The notes below the pieces were generated by a model. It made no database searches. It was not told where the DNA came from and worked only from the letters and a program-made list of their open reading frames with translations. Made by a program: the position numbers and the translations under genes. From Planctomycetota bacterium (GTDB taxonomy: Bacteria > Planctomycetota > Brocadiia > SM23-32 > JAKLEA01), in contig JAKLEA010000022.1 in NCBI GenBank assembly GCA_022711755.1, positions 1 to 64,000 of the forward strand: a stretch of 64,000 nucleotides of DNA, written 5' to 3'. Shown one piece after another: positions 9,008 to 18,045 of this stretch. How positions within the stretch are numbered: the first letter of the stretch is position 1; each line of letters starts with the position of its first letter.

Positions 9008-10138
9008 ATGAATGGCGCATTTCCACGCGCGCAAATACTGATTCTCTCATGTCAGATGGCCGTGTGTCTCGGTTGTTCAACGGCGGCGCAAACGGATACG
9101 AAGATGAACGATGACTACTCGAAAGTCCATGCCTTCTACTACCCCTGGTATGGCAATCCGAAAACCGACGGCGCTTGGGCGCACTGGAACCATAACGTCA
9201 TCCTGCATGAGGGCGGCGGGAAGGCCTACAACCCGCCTGATGACATCGGCGCGAATTTCTACCCGCAGATCGGATGTTACAGTTCGATGAGCCGCGCCGA
9301 CCTGGACGTTCAGATGCGCCAGATGCGGGATGCAGGCATTGGCGTCATCGCCCTCTCATGGTGGGGCGCAGACCGCCAGGAGGACAAGACAGTTCCCCTG
9401 ACCCTCGACGTCGCGGACAAATACGGGTTGAAGGTCTGCTTCCACATCGAGCCTTACGGCGGGCGCAACGCTGTCTCTTTCAAGGAAACCATCAAGTATC
9501 TTGTGGACAAATACGGATGTCACAACGCCTTCTACCGCGACAAAGAACGCGGGAACAGGCCGTTATTCTATCTCTACGATTCCTACTTGGTTCCGGCTGA
9601 GGAATGGGCAACCGTGCTTTCTCCTGATGCCTCGAACACGATACGCGGGACTCAGTACGACGCGGTTGTCATCGCCCTCTGGGTGAAAAGCGGCGACGGA
9701 GGTTTTGTACTGAAGGGTTGTTTCGACGGTTTCTATACCTACTTCGCCACGGACGGCTTCACCTACGGCTCGACCTATGCGAACTGGCAGTCAATGTCCA
9801 GATGGGCGAAGGAGCACGGAAAGATCTTCATCCCGAGCGTCGGGCCGGGGTACGACGACACGCGCATACGCCCCTGGAATGCCGTGAACCGGCGCGACCG
9901 CGAGGGCGGGGCCTACTACGACCGCATGTTCCAGGCGGCGCTTGATGCGAAACCGGATTTCGTCTCCGTTACCTCGTTCAACGAATGGCACGAGGGAACC
10001 CAGATCGAACCGGCCGTCCCGAAGACGATCACGGACTACAAATACGTTGATTACTCCCCCCGCGAGCCGGACTACTATCTCAAGCGGACCCGGCATTGGG
10101 CGGACAGGTTCCTCGACTCCCAGAACGCTGGACGATGA
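9008..10138 (+). CDS. GH99 endo-alpha-mannosidase/mannanase-like lipoprotein
   Basis: 376 residues. A signal sequence ending CLGC gives a lipobox, so it is likely surface- or periplasm-anchored. The GH99 hallmarks are present: YYPWYGNP near the N-terminus, IGCYSSMSRADLD, HIEPY, and SFNEWHEGTQIEP, in which E326 and E329 have the same three-residue spacing as the catalytic pair of bacterial GH99 enzymes. GH99 cleaves internal alpha-mannosidic bonds through a 1,2-anhydro sugar intermediate. It precedes the GH42-like gene by 3 bp, so the two are translationally coupled. Exact linkage is not predictable. Confidence 0.92.
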   Translation: MNGAFPRAQILILSCQMAVCLGCSTAAQTDTKMNDDYSKVHAFYYPWYGNPKTDGAWAHWNHNVILHEGGGKAYNPPDDIGANFYPQIGCYSSMSRADLDVQMRQMRDAGIGVIALSWWGADRQEDKTVPLTLDVADKYGLKVCFHIEPYGGRNAVSFKETIKYLVDKYGCHNAFYRDKERGNRPLFYLYDSYLVPAEEWATVLSPDASNTIRGTQYDAVVIALWVKSGDGGFVLKGCFDGFYTYFATDGFTYGSTYANWQSMSRWAKEHGKIFIPSVGPGYDDTRIRPWNAVNRRDREGGAYYDRMFQAALDAKPDFVSVTSFNEWHEGTQIEPAVPKTITDYKYVDYSPREPDYYLKRTRHWADRFLDSQNAGR

Positions 10139-10141
10139 GCC

Positions 10142-12187
10142 ATGATGACAAAGAACATGCGCCCGGAAAGGTCGGACTGGCGAAGCGCCGCCCCCATGAC
10201 GTACGTCATTCAGGGAACGTTCGAGAAGATGGCGTCGGACGAATTTCAGAAGCAGGCCGCGATTGAGCCGCCGAACGTCATCCACGGGCAACGTTTCACT
10301 CCGATATGCTCGGTCTGGGGGCCGGTCACGTCCTGGCGCGGGGAACGCCCCCCGCGCGCAACGCCGGAACAAGTCCGGCAGAAGACGGCGGACCTGAAGG
10401 CGCTCAATGACGCCTTCAACGCCATGGGAACAGCGGTTCTCCCATACATCAACAGCCAGGCGATAGGCGGGGATCACGAAAAACGCACCGGTTTCTGGGA
10501 GTTTTATGACCGATGGGATGAATACGCGGAGTTCGGACTCGGCCCGAAACCGAAGGATGACCCGGTCGAGTGGATGAAGGAAGATCGCGAGCGCGGAAAC
10601 TTCACGCCCTATTTCCGCTACACGCCGTGCCCGAACAATCCATACTGGAGGCAATTCCTGCTGGCGCTAACCGAGGGCGCGGCAAGGGCCGGGACGCGAG
10701 CCGCTTTCGTTGATGAAAACACCATCTACCATTACGGACGCTGCTGCCGGGAGAAGTTCAAGCGTTGGTTGACGGAGACGTATCCGCCGGAACTGCTCGA
10801 GAAGTGGTTCGGAACGAGCGATCCGGAGCGTCTTGAGATGGCCGGCGAGGGGCAGGGGCGAGCGTGGGTGGAGACGCTGCGGTTTTGGGCGCAGAGCAAC
10901 GCGGACTTGCTCTGGGAGATCGTTCAGGCCGGCAGGAAGATTCATCCGGGATTCTGGGCCACGCCGAACGCGGGGCCGATGGCGCACTGCCATGGGATCG
11001 AAAAGCGCTCCGGCGTCGGCATTCATCCGGGCGAATGGGCGCGCGTGTGCGAACTCATCATGTTCGAGGAAATGCTCCCGCCCGGACTCTTTGCGCCGGG
11101 ATATGTCTATGACCATCAGATGCAGTATAAGCTCGCATACGCGGAAGGCTTCCGCGCGGGAATCCTTGCGTATCAGGCAAACACGCCGGCCCTGATCTCG
11201 CTGGGAATGGCGGAGGCGTCGGCCTACGGGGGCGGGTGCTTCCAGCAGTGCGGATTCGAGCCGTGGGAGCCGCGCGAGAGCTACGCGCGTTTCTGGCGTC
11301 GGAACCGGGACCTCTATCATGGCAATCGCAGCTACGCGCAGATTGCCGTCTGCTTCGATTACGAGCAGCTTTTCCGGGACAACGTCCGCCACGTCCGGGC
11401 GGCATACAGGCTGCGGCAGCATCTGGCCGACCACGGCTACCTGTTCGACCTCCTGACCCCGAAGATGTGGACCCCGGAGGAGCTTGGGCGTTTCCAGGTC
11501 GTGATCGCGCCGCATCTGGAATACCTGTCAGGGAAATCGGTGGCGGCCTTGCGGCGGTACGCGTCCGGCGGAGGCAGGCTCATCGTAACGCCGGATACCG
11601 GGCTGATGGATGATTCCGGCGCGAGGCGCGAGATCACGGCAAGAGAGCTGTTCAGAAGGCGGTCGGTCGTTGTTGAGATGGACGCCCTCCTGCCGCCCCG
11701 TCCGTTCGAGATATTCCTCCAGCAGGAGGACATGGTGAACAACCTCTGGAACCTGCGCTCGGCGTACGAGGACGCGGTCAGAAATCCGTCAGATGCCATG
11801 CCGGGGCGGAGGTTCCGTCTTGATGAAATCCTGCTTGAGCGCGTTCCCGCCGGTCCGTGTGGTTTCGATCCGATGCCATACACCGTCCGCGTCGCCGCGT
11901 GGCTGCGGGAGGAGAGCGGCGGAGCGAGGCTTGTCCTGCACTTTGTGAATTACGACATCCCCTTTCCGGACATATATCCTGAAGCCGCTCCGCGCCCGGC
12001 GGGGCCGTTCGCTTATCAGCTTGTTGTCCCGCCTGGATACCGATGGGACGGCAGCAAGGCGGAATGCCTGTCGCCGGAGTCTGGCGGATGCTCCGCCGGC
12101 GTGGAGCAGGAGGGCGATCTTTTGAAGGTATCCGTGCGCGGACTGGGGACTTACGGCGTTGTGCCGATTGCGCTCATCCGCGCATGA
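10142..12187 (+). CDS. GH42-like protein (TIM barrel plus beta-galactosidase trimerisation-like domain)
   Basis: 681 residues without a signal peptide. The N-terminal two thirds look like a glycosidase TIM barrel, with FVDENTIYHYGRCCREKFKRWL carrying an acidic pair and a Cys-Cys as in many hypothetical glycosyl hydrolases. Around residues 400-500, ALRRYASGGGRLIVTPDTG and VVIAPHLEYLSG resemble the glutamine-amidotransferase-like trimerisation domain of GH42 beta-galactosidases. The catalytic residues are not confidently assigned. It is the last gene of the glycan operon. Confidence 0.7.
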   Translation: MMTKNMRPERSDWRSAAPMTYVIQGTFEKMASDEFQKQAAIEPPNVIHGQRFTPICSVWGPVTSWRGERPPRATPEQVRQKTADLKALNDAFNAMGTAVLPYINSQAIGGDHEKRTGFWEFYDRWDEYAEFGLGPKPKDDPVEWMKEDRERGNFTPYFRYTPCPNNPYWRQFLLALTEGAARAGTRAAFVDENTIYHYGRCCREKFKRWLTETYPPELLEKWFGTSDPERLEMAGEGQGRAWVETLRFWAQSNADLLWEIVQAGRKIHPGFWATPNAGPMAHCHGIEKRSGVGIHPGEWARVCELIMFEEMLPPGLFAPGYVYDHQMQYKLAYAEGFRAGILAYQANTPALISLGMAEASAYGGGCFQQCGFEPWEPRESYARFWRRNRDLYHGNRSYAQIAVCFDYEQLFRDNVRHVRAAYRLRQHLADHGYLFDLLTPKMWTPEELGRFQVVIAPHLEYLSGKSVAALRRYASGGGRLIVTPDTGLMDDSGARREITARELFRRRSVVVEMDALLPPRPFEIFLQQEDMVNNLWNLRSAYEDAVRNPSDAMPGRRFRLDEILLERVPAGPCGFDPMPYTVRVAAWLREESGGARLVLHFVNYDIPFPDIYPEAAPRPAGPFAYQLVVPPGYRWDGSKAECLSPESGGCSAGVEQEGDLLKVSVRGLGTYGVVPIALIRA

Positions 12188-12348
12188 CGCAACGCGCCTG
12201 ACTTTGACTGCGGCGTCTCGATTTTGGACTGATTCGGCGCGACGCAATCGCCGCGTCGCCGAACACATCCAACCACTACAACTCGATGCCTATTGCTTCC
12301 CGTCTTTATCGTCACCATTTCCCTGTGCCGGCATGGTCCATTCTTTGT

Positions 12349-12377
12349 TTGAATTAACCTGCAAGATCAAGTAAGAT
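12349..12377 (+). promoter_or_regulatory. Candidate sigma70-type promoter of coaX
   Basis: TTGAAT (12349-12354), a 17-bp spacer and TAAGAT (12372-12377) lie in the 297-bp gap after the glycan operon. Predicted start is near 12384. A perfect 8-bp hairpin, AGTCCGGG-AACGG-CCCGGACT (12424-12444), sits in the leader 40 bp before the coaX ATG. Confidence 0.5.
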
Positions 12378-12484
12378 ATGGCTAAGTCGGGCGCCGATCC
12401 GCCCCTTCACCTATCGGCATATCAGTCCGGGAACGGCCCGGACTTCTGGATTCAGGATCGGGGTCGGTTTACCGGAGCCTGGTT

Positions 12485-13228
12485 ATGAATCTGCTTGCGG
12501 ACATAGGCAACTCAACAATTGCGCTGGCGCTGCATGACGGGGAGAAACTCGGCGCGCCTGTCAGCATCTCACTGCCTTTCCACAAACGCAGCTTTCTTGA
12601 CGCTTTCTCGGCGCTCGGGGTGCGTAGAAACAAGACTGAAAAGGCGTTAATCGCATCGGTCAATCCCCCGGCAGGCCAGTGTTTGACGGAAGCACTCGTT
12701 TCGATCGGGGTGGAAGTATGTTTCATGCGGCATGACATTGAGATTCCGATACGCGTCAAGGTCAAATATCCTGAGAAGGTCGGAATGGATCGAGTTCTGA
12801 ATGCTTTAGCGGCGAAGCGTAGGCTCGGCAGTCCTGTTGCAGTCATATCATACGGCACAGCTACGGTTTGTGATCTTGTAGGGAAAAATGGTGATTACCT
12901 CGGCGGCACGATATCGCCAGGAGCCGTGATAGGGATGAGGGCATTACATGAGCGGACGTGCTTTCTGCCGGAGGTTGAGATAAAGAAACCCGGAAAGATA
13001 CCGGGCAAGGATACGATCTCGGCTATTCAAGGCGGGATATTCTGGTCCGCGGTGGGAGGGGTTCGGCAGATTCTTCAGGTTTATTCGGAGCAGTTGGGCA
13101 GGCAGGTCAATGCTGTTGCGACGGGAGGGATGGCGGAGCTTTTTGCTGGGCAGATTCCAGAGGTTAAAGCCGTCGTCCCGGCGCTGACACTTGAAGGTAT
13201 CTGCGTTGCCGCGGGGCTTCCGCTCTGA
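12485..13228 (+). CDS. coaX: Type III pantothenate kinase (CoaX family), atypical active site
   Basis: 247 residues, near the normal length, of the ASKHA-fold enzyme that phosphorylates pantothenate in the first step of CoA synthesis. Seen: ADIGNS (residues 5-10, phosphate-1 Asp6), GMDRVLNA (Asp102), YGTATVCD (123-130), GGTISPG, LHERTCFLPEV and TGGMAE. In the family the residue just before the [FLY]GTA motif is normally a third conserved Asp (Asp125 in the Thermotoga enzyme, from memory); here codon 122 is TCA, Ser. Spacing Asp102 to Ser122 is the expected 20. It could be a weak kinase or a regulatory homologue of the Baf type. A monocistronic unit with its own promoter is likely. Confidence 0.85.
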   Translation: MNLLADIGNSTIALALHDGEKLGAPVSISLPFHKRSFLDAFSALGVRRNKTEKALIASVNPPAGQCLTEALVSIGVEVCFMRHDIEIPIRVKVKYPEKVGMDRVLNALAAKRRLGSPVAVISYGTATVCDLVGKNGDYLGGTISPGAVIGMRALHERTCFLPEVEIKKPGKIPGKDTISAIQGGIFWSAVGGVRQILQVYSEQLGRQVNAVATGGMAELFAGQIPEVKAVVPALTLEGICVAAGLPL

Positions 13229-13252
13229 CCGCTTTCCGGCCGTTCCAGGAGA

Positions 13253-13876
13253 CTACTCTTCCGGTTCTTCGTCCACCGATTCCGGAAGAGGACCGGACCA
13301 GATCGGGCCTTTCGGGAGAATCTTCGGTTCAATGCCGTTCTTTTCTATGAAGTTCTTTATCCCCGCGCGCAGTTCATCCACAGCCTCGCGAGCAAAGAAG
13401 TCTTTCTTCTCTTTGATCAATTGGCGGCCTTCTTCGGAAAATGGGGAGAAGGGAAGGGGGAACCGCCCATTGGGGGGATAGAACTTCAGCGCTTCGTCCA
13501 CGGACTGGAGCGCGATGGCGGAGAAATAGCTCTTCTCCTGATCTTCCATTTTCGACAGGTTGTCCTGAAGAGTCGAGAAATGGAACGCGGCGAGATCCAG
13601 CCACTGCACAACGTCAATAACCTCTGACGGGTCGGAAGTCGGGTTAATGGAATCGAATTGCGGGATTCGGCCCACGATGCCGGAGACGTCAAAGAGCATT
13701 TTGGAAGTTTCGCCGCACTGACCGCACTGGAGCGTAACCTCATCGCAGAGCTTGTCGTTCTCCTCGACGAGTTCCTGCGATTTCTTAATCCTCTGCCCGC
13801 CGCAGACGCAGGGGTGCAGGATCACGAAGAGATTCTCTTCGGCGATGGAATGGACACGGAACGGTTTCTCTGACAT
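13253..13876 (-). CDS. Unknown protein with N-terminal zinc-finger-like cysteines
   Basis: 207 residues, not recognised. Residues about 22-55 contain CVCGG and a later CGQCG, a CxC...CxxC arrangement that could hold a zinc ion. The rest is soluble and acidic, with helices around 80-170, and ends in an acidic tail (SVDEEPEE). There is no signal peptide or membrane segment. It converges on coaX with a 24-bp gap. Codon use fits the neighbours and the opposite strand offers only a weak alternative. Confidence 0.7.
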   Translation of the reverse strand: MSEKPFRVHSIAEENLFVILHPCVCGGQRIKKSQELVEENDKLCDEVTLQCGQCGETSKMLFDVSGIVGRIPQFDSINPTSDPSEVIDVVQWLDLAAFHFSTLQDNLSKMEDQEKSYFSAIALQSVDEALKFYPPNGRFPLPFSPFSEEGRQLIKEKKDFFAREAVDELRAGIKNFIEKNGIEPKILPKGPIWSGPLPESVDEEPEE

Positions 13877-14033
13877 GGCGAATTTTCCGAAGATTCAGGT
13901 TGCCTGCCGGTCTCATCTGGCACAAGATCATAGTTTCATGCAGTTTCGCAGGCAAGTTCCGGCTGCATGATTTCAACGATGCGCCATCAATCCTAACCGG
14001 CGGCGGGATTTCGGGCAGGCGGAGTAACATAAC

Positions 14034-14669
14034 ATGCTGGTTTATCAATGGGTGGTTTCGACCCTTGCAGCGCCTTTGATCATCTGGACGATATCTTATA
14101 TTTCCGACTACGCATTGACCGTGGCATCGGCGGCGCTGATGAGGCGTAGTTCCATCATTGGATTTGAGAAGGGACTTGAGCTGAATCCCTATTTCAGGAA
14201 GGACATCGGTTTTCTCAGGAAGGTCAGCCCGCGATTCATCGCTGCTCTTATCGTTACGAATATCTTGCTGGGCATGCTATGGGTTCTGGCTTCGCATGAA
14301 GGTCTGTTTCCAGCCCTCTTTGACGTTGTCTTTGGGGTCTTCATCCTGATGGAAAGCGCGATCCACATCCGGCATTACCGCAACCTTGTGGTGTTCCACT
14401 ACGCGGCGAAAGGCGCAGGGATGAAAGGGCATGTGTTCTACGAAACGTGGTTCTCGCTGCGGCTATCTGCGGCGGAACTGCTGAGTTTTGCCGGTTTATA
14501 CCTTTTTCTGGCTGCGTTGCTTCAAAGCTGGTTTCTGTTCGGGGGATTCGTCGGGTGTCTGTACCTTGCGGCGAACCATTGGGGAATGTCGAACAGGGAA
14601 ATGAGGAGCGGGACGGCTGGAGTTACATCCCATTCGGAACCGGGCGGCGCGGAAGATGCGCGCCGATAA
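14034..14669 (+). CDS. Unknown integral membrane protein
   Basis: 211 residues with four to five hydrophobic helices (about 7-28, 68-88, 93-108, 146-165, 168-186) and a charged C-terminal tail. GGCGGAG lies about 10 bases before the ATG. The segment IGFEKGLELNPYFRKDI is a cytoplasmic or periplasmic loop. I do not recognise a family. It converges on the sulfatase-like gene. Confidence 0.7.
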   Translation: MLVYQWVVSTLAAPLIIWTISYISDYALTVASAALMRRSSIIGFEKGLELNPYFRKDIGFLRKVSPRFIAALIVTNILLGMLWVLASHEGLFPALFDVVFGVFILMESAIHIRHYRNLVVFHYAAKGAGMKGHVFYETWFSLRLSAAELLSFAGLYLFLAALLQSWFLFGGFVGCLYLAANHWGMSNREMRSGTAGVTSHSEPGGAEDARR

Positions 14670-14712
14670 CGGAGCGGGAGATAATATCGCGCGCTTGATG
14701 CGTATCGGGTGA

Positions 14713-16083
14713 TTATTGCATCGCGCCCGCAAGACGCCTGAGTTTGAGTTCCAGCGCGTCGGCCACGTCGGTATTCCCGCCGATCAGGTTAGTCTGTTCA
14801 GCCCTGTCTGTCCTGCGGTCATAAAGCTCGCAGGGACGGTCTCCACGGACTTCGTGCAGATAGGTCCAGTCCGCCGTCCTCAGCGCCCACTGCGCGTTGC
14901 AGTGCGCAGTGATTGCATAGTCGCGTATTGACGATACGTCACCGCGCAGCATCGGGATCAGGCTGAGACCGTCCGGAGTCACACCCTTACTGTCAATGAC
15001 AATGTCCTGCGGGAACGCATGCTTGACCGGGGCGGTGTATGAGAGGACGAGTTCGCTCTTGATCCCCATGGCGTCGAGAATCGTCGGCATCAGATCCGGC
15101 GGCTGGACGAATCCGGGGAATCTCCGCCCGGCTCCCTCGCCTGCGGGATGGTGGATTATAAGGGGGACGTGGGCGAGTTCCTCGTATCCCCAGGGGCGCG
15201 CCTTGCGGATGATGCCGTGCTCGCCGAACGGCTCGCCATGATCGCTTGTGAAGACGATCATCGTATTTTCGAAGAGTCCCAGTTCCCGGATCCGGTCAAG
15301 CAGGACGCCGACCCATTTATCCACGAACGTTACCTCTCCGGCATAGAGAGCTTTCGTGTGCCGGAGTTCGCGGTCTGTCATGTATCCGGCTACCGGGCCG
15401 GGCACGGGGTCAATCAAGTCCGGCCCGCTGTAATCCGGATCGTACATCTCGCGGTAGGGGGAGGGCGGGTCCCACGGCTCATGCGGATCGAAGCAGTCAA
15501 CCCAGAGGAACAGATCGTCCTTTGCTTTCCGGGTTATGTAATCGAGCCAGCGTATGGCCGATTTGACGACCTGCGCGACGAAGTAATCCTCTTCCGATTT
15601 GAATCCGGAGACGTTACGCAGATACTGCTCGAAGCGCGGTTTCCATAACTGGTCGCTGTCGTCCCCGCGAAGCCTGTGGCGACGGTCCAGGTCAACTGTG
15701 ATCTTCGGATCGAGAATCCACGGGTCGTATTCCTGCCCCCGGATGAAGAAGACGGAATCGTAGCCGCGCCCGCAGTTGTAGACGGGCTTGTGCATGTGAT
15801 AGACGTCCGTGACCAGCGCGGACGTGACACCCTTGTCCCAAAGCACCTCGGCCAGAAGGTAATCCGTCGGTTCGAAGTGCTGCCAGCCACGCCGGGTGAA
15901 CAGGTACTTGCCGGTCCACCACGCCGTCCTGCATGGAAGAGTCGGAAGGTTTTCAGAATAGGCGTTGTCGAAGACTGCGGATTCGGACGCGAGTTTGTCA
16001 ATGTTCGGCGTTTTGACGGTGCTTCCGTAGCAACCGACGTGATCGGCCCTGAGACTGTCGGTAACGATGACAATGACGTTCAT
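14713..16083 (-). CDS. Sulfatase/alkaline-phosphatase superfamily hydrolase with Thr at the nucleophile site
   Basis: 456 residues, no signal peptide. VTDSLRADHVGCYG (7-20) and FTSDHGEPFGEHG carry the metal ligands of the superfamily. In sulfatases the nucleophile motif is C/S-x-P-x-R, where Cys or Ser becomes formylglycine; here it reads T48-L-P-C-R52, followed by the usual TG. Thr cannot be converted to formylglycine but is the nucleophile of phosphodiesterase and nucleotide-pyrophosphatase relatives. A phosphodi- or monoesterase role is therefore as likely as sulfatase. It forms an operon with the upstream histidine phosphatase gene, 28 bp apart. Confidence 0.85.
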   Translation of the reverse strand: MNVIVIVTDSLRADHVGCYGSTVKTPNIDKLASESAVFDNAYSENLPTLPCRTAWWTGKYLFTRRGWQHFEPTDYLLAEVLWDKGVTSALVTDVYHMHKPVYNCGRGYDSVFFIRGQEYDPWILDPKITVDLDRRHRLRGDDSDQLWKPRFEQYLRNVSGFKSEEDYFVAQVVKSAIRWLDYITRKAKDDLFLWVDCFDPHEPWDPPSPYREMYDPDYSGPDLIDPVPGPVAGYMTDRELRHTKALYAGEVTFVDKWVGVLLDRIRELGLFENTMIVFTSDHGEPFGEHGIIRKARPWGYEELAHVPLIIHHPAGEGAGRRFPGFVQPPDLMPTILDAMGIKSELVLSYTAPVKHAFPQDIVIDSKGVTPDGLSLIPMLRGDVSSIRDYAITAHCNAQWALRTADWTYLHEVRGDRPCELYDRRTDRAEQTNLIGGNTDVADALELKLRRLAGAMQ

Positions 16084-16111
16084 TTTTTGATCTCGCGGGG
16101 AGGGATGGGAA

Positions 16112-16816
16112 TCAGTAGTAGTTTGCCTTGATGCCTCTTGGCTGGATCGGCAGGCCCGACTTGTAGAGATGGGATGTGTCTGAAAGAGCCAGACAGCGCG
16201 GGACGGCGAAGTCCTTGCTGCGTTCGTCGAAGAGGATGATCGTCACCGATGTCGGCGCGAGGTGGAAGCCGGACCAGACCAGAGGGAGTGGCAGCGCCAG
16301 CAGGTGCGCCAACCACGTCAGCCCGAAGCCGCCGTGGCAGAAGATGGCGATCCTCTCGCGATTGGGCGTGATGATGCGGTATCTGCCGCCCTCTCGGATG
16401 TATCCGTGTCGCGCCAGGAAAGCGTCTGAATCTGCGGCTACTTTTGCGAAAACCTCGCGCACCTTCGGGGTATCCATCGGCGGGCCGACGCGCCAATTCT
16501 CATGGTCCGGCAGGGGGGATGATGCGCGGATGATCTCGCCTTCAATATCCCAGATCATCATGCGCCCGCGTTCGGGATGCTGGAAATCGAGAAGGCCGAG
16601 TTCCTGTGTCCATTCCTCGATACCGAAGGGCAGGCCCATGCGTTCGATGGTGTATTGCATCGTGTGGAGCGCGCGCCCCATCGGCGAGCAATAGATTTTT
16701 GTTATGCCTTCCGCCTCCATCCGCTCGGCCAGCGCGCGGGCTTCAACGTGGCCCTTATCGGTGATTGTATTGTTTGGGTAGTCGGGATCGGCGTGTCTTA
16801 TGATGTAGAGTCGCAT
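16112..16816 (-). CDS. Histidine phosphatase superfamily (phosphoglycerate-mutase-like) protein
   Basis: About 234 residues from the ATG at 16816, which has GAGG 7 bases upstream and begins directly with RLYIIRHAD; a TTG ten codons earlier is less likely. The catalytic His is in IIRHADPDY, the second conserved His in FCHGGFG, and YCSPMGRALHT matches the phosphate pocket Arg motif. Members dephosphorylate small sugars or cofactors (CobC- or PhoE-like). Pairing with a sulfatase-superfamily hydrolase suggests sequential removal of charged groups, which is inference. Confidence 0.88.
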   Translation of the reverse strand: MRLYIIRHADPDYPNNTITDKGHVEARALAERMEAEGITKIYCSPMGRALHTMQYTIERMGLPFGIEEWTQELGLLDFQHPERGRMMIWDIEGEIIRASSPLPDHENWRVGPPMDTPKVREVFAKVAADSDAFLARHGYIREGGRYRIITPNRERIAIFCHGGFGLTWLAHLLALPLPLVWSGFHLAPTSVTIILFDERSKDFAVPRCLALSDTSHLYKSGLPIQPRGIKANYY

Positions 16817-17017
16817 TCGCGTCCTCGATTCGGTTTCTTCAGGCAAGCTGGCGTTGAGATGCGGGAATACTAACGTCGGAGAACGGCAGGCTCAAGCAAG
16901 TCGTCGTCAGAGTCGCATATTTATCCGGGGCAGCCTACACACGAAGACTGCTTTCCGGTAAAAATATGCGCGCATAAGACCAGTCATTCAGCACACGGCG
17001 CGGGGATTCTCACGAAT

Positions 17018-17935
17018 ATGGTTCCGGAATTGCGGAAGGTCGGCGGTCACGACGTTCTGTTTCTTTCCCGAGTGGACAGCACAATGGACTTCGCGCGTCG
17101 GTTCCTGGAGTTTCGTTCACGCGCCAACCCCGGCATTGGGCATGAATCGCCGTCAGCCGTTTATGAGAAAGGCGAGGGCGCAATCGAGGGCGCGCGGAAG
17201 ACGCAATCCCTGCAGGGGATGCGGCGGGAGATAACGCCGGATGGATTTGCGGTGGTGGCGGATTATCAGTGGGCCGGGCGCGGAAGGAGAGGGGCGCGCT
17301 GGATTTGCCCGCCGGGCAGGGGATTGCTGATGACCGTTGTCCTTCTGGAGCCTGAAAACGGACTTGACGCGGGAACGATGTCCCAGATGGTCTCCATCGC
17401 GGTGGTTGATGCCTGCGCGGAGACCGTTGGAGTTGACGCTTTTATCAAGTGGCCGAACGACGTGGCAGTGATGCGGGATGGCCTGCGCAAGCTCGGCGGG
17501 GTTCTGGTTGAGCGGATTCCTCATCAACCCGGGTTCGCCAACCTGGCGGGGGTCGGCATAAATATCGGCGCGTCTGCGGATGATCTTCCGCCACGGTGCG
17601 CTTATCGTCCGGCGTCCTTAGCAGAGGAGGGCGTGCGGACGCCGACACGGGATGCGCTTCTGGAGACTCTGTTGAAGAGGATGGATTATTGGCGCGGGGG
17701 ACCTCCGGAGCGCATCCGTATGGAATGGCGCAGTCGGACGAGGATGGCCGGCGCGAGGGTTGTAATTGCAACTGAGGAGGGGCAGCTTGCCGGCGAGGTG
17801 GATAGCGTGAAGGATGATGGGGCATTGGAAGTCGGGCAATCGGATGGAACAATCGTCCGGATCAGGCCGGAGGAGGGGCGCGTCATCTCGATTGAGTTCG
17901 GGGACTCTAGTGGACGGGATGGGCGCGACAAATGA
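17018..17935 (+). CDS. birA: Biotin--[acetyl-CoA-carboxylase] ligase
   Basis: 305 residues, a monofunctional biotin protein ligase without the N-terminal DNA-binding domain, so it should attach biotin to carboxyl-carrier protein but not repress transcription. Seen: VDSTMDFARR near residue 20, the biotinyl-AMP loop GRGRRGARW, IKWPNDV, KLGGVLVE and GVGINIG, then the C-terminal SH3-like domain. Between the DST helix and the VVADYQWAGRGR strand there is an extra stretch of about 30 residues (roughly 35-68) that most family members lack. It is first in a plus-strand series leading into galU. Confidence 0.92.
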   Translation: MVPELRKVGGHDVLFLSRVDSTMDFARRFLEFRSRANPGIGHESPSAVYEKGEGAIEGARKTQSLQGMRREITPDGFAVVADYQWAGRGRRGARWICPPGRGLLMTVVLLEPENGLDAGTMSQMVSIAVVDACAETVGVDAFIKWPNDVAVMRDGLRKLGGVLVERIPHQPGFANLAGVGINIGASADDLPPRCAYRPASLAEEGVRTPTRDALLETLLKRMDYWRGGPPERIRMEWRSRTRMAGARVVIATEEGQLAGEVDSVKDDGALEVGQSDGTIVRIRPEEGRVISIEFGDSSGRDGRDK

Positions 17936-18045
17936 TTGACGCTGCCGGGCAATGAAGATATAAGTTGAGACTTCCCCGGGGCGTCCGATCAATGAGCAAT
18001 CCATGCGGAAATTACCATTCGGCCCCCCATGATTTGGTGAGTTCA

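Noticed and set aside
8322..9080. Long minus-strand frame of 252 residues
   Set aside because: Shadow of the SGNH hydrolase gene, which has all catalytic blocks on the plus strand.
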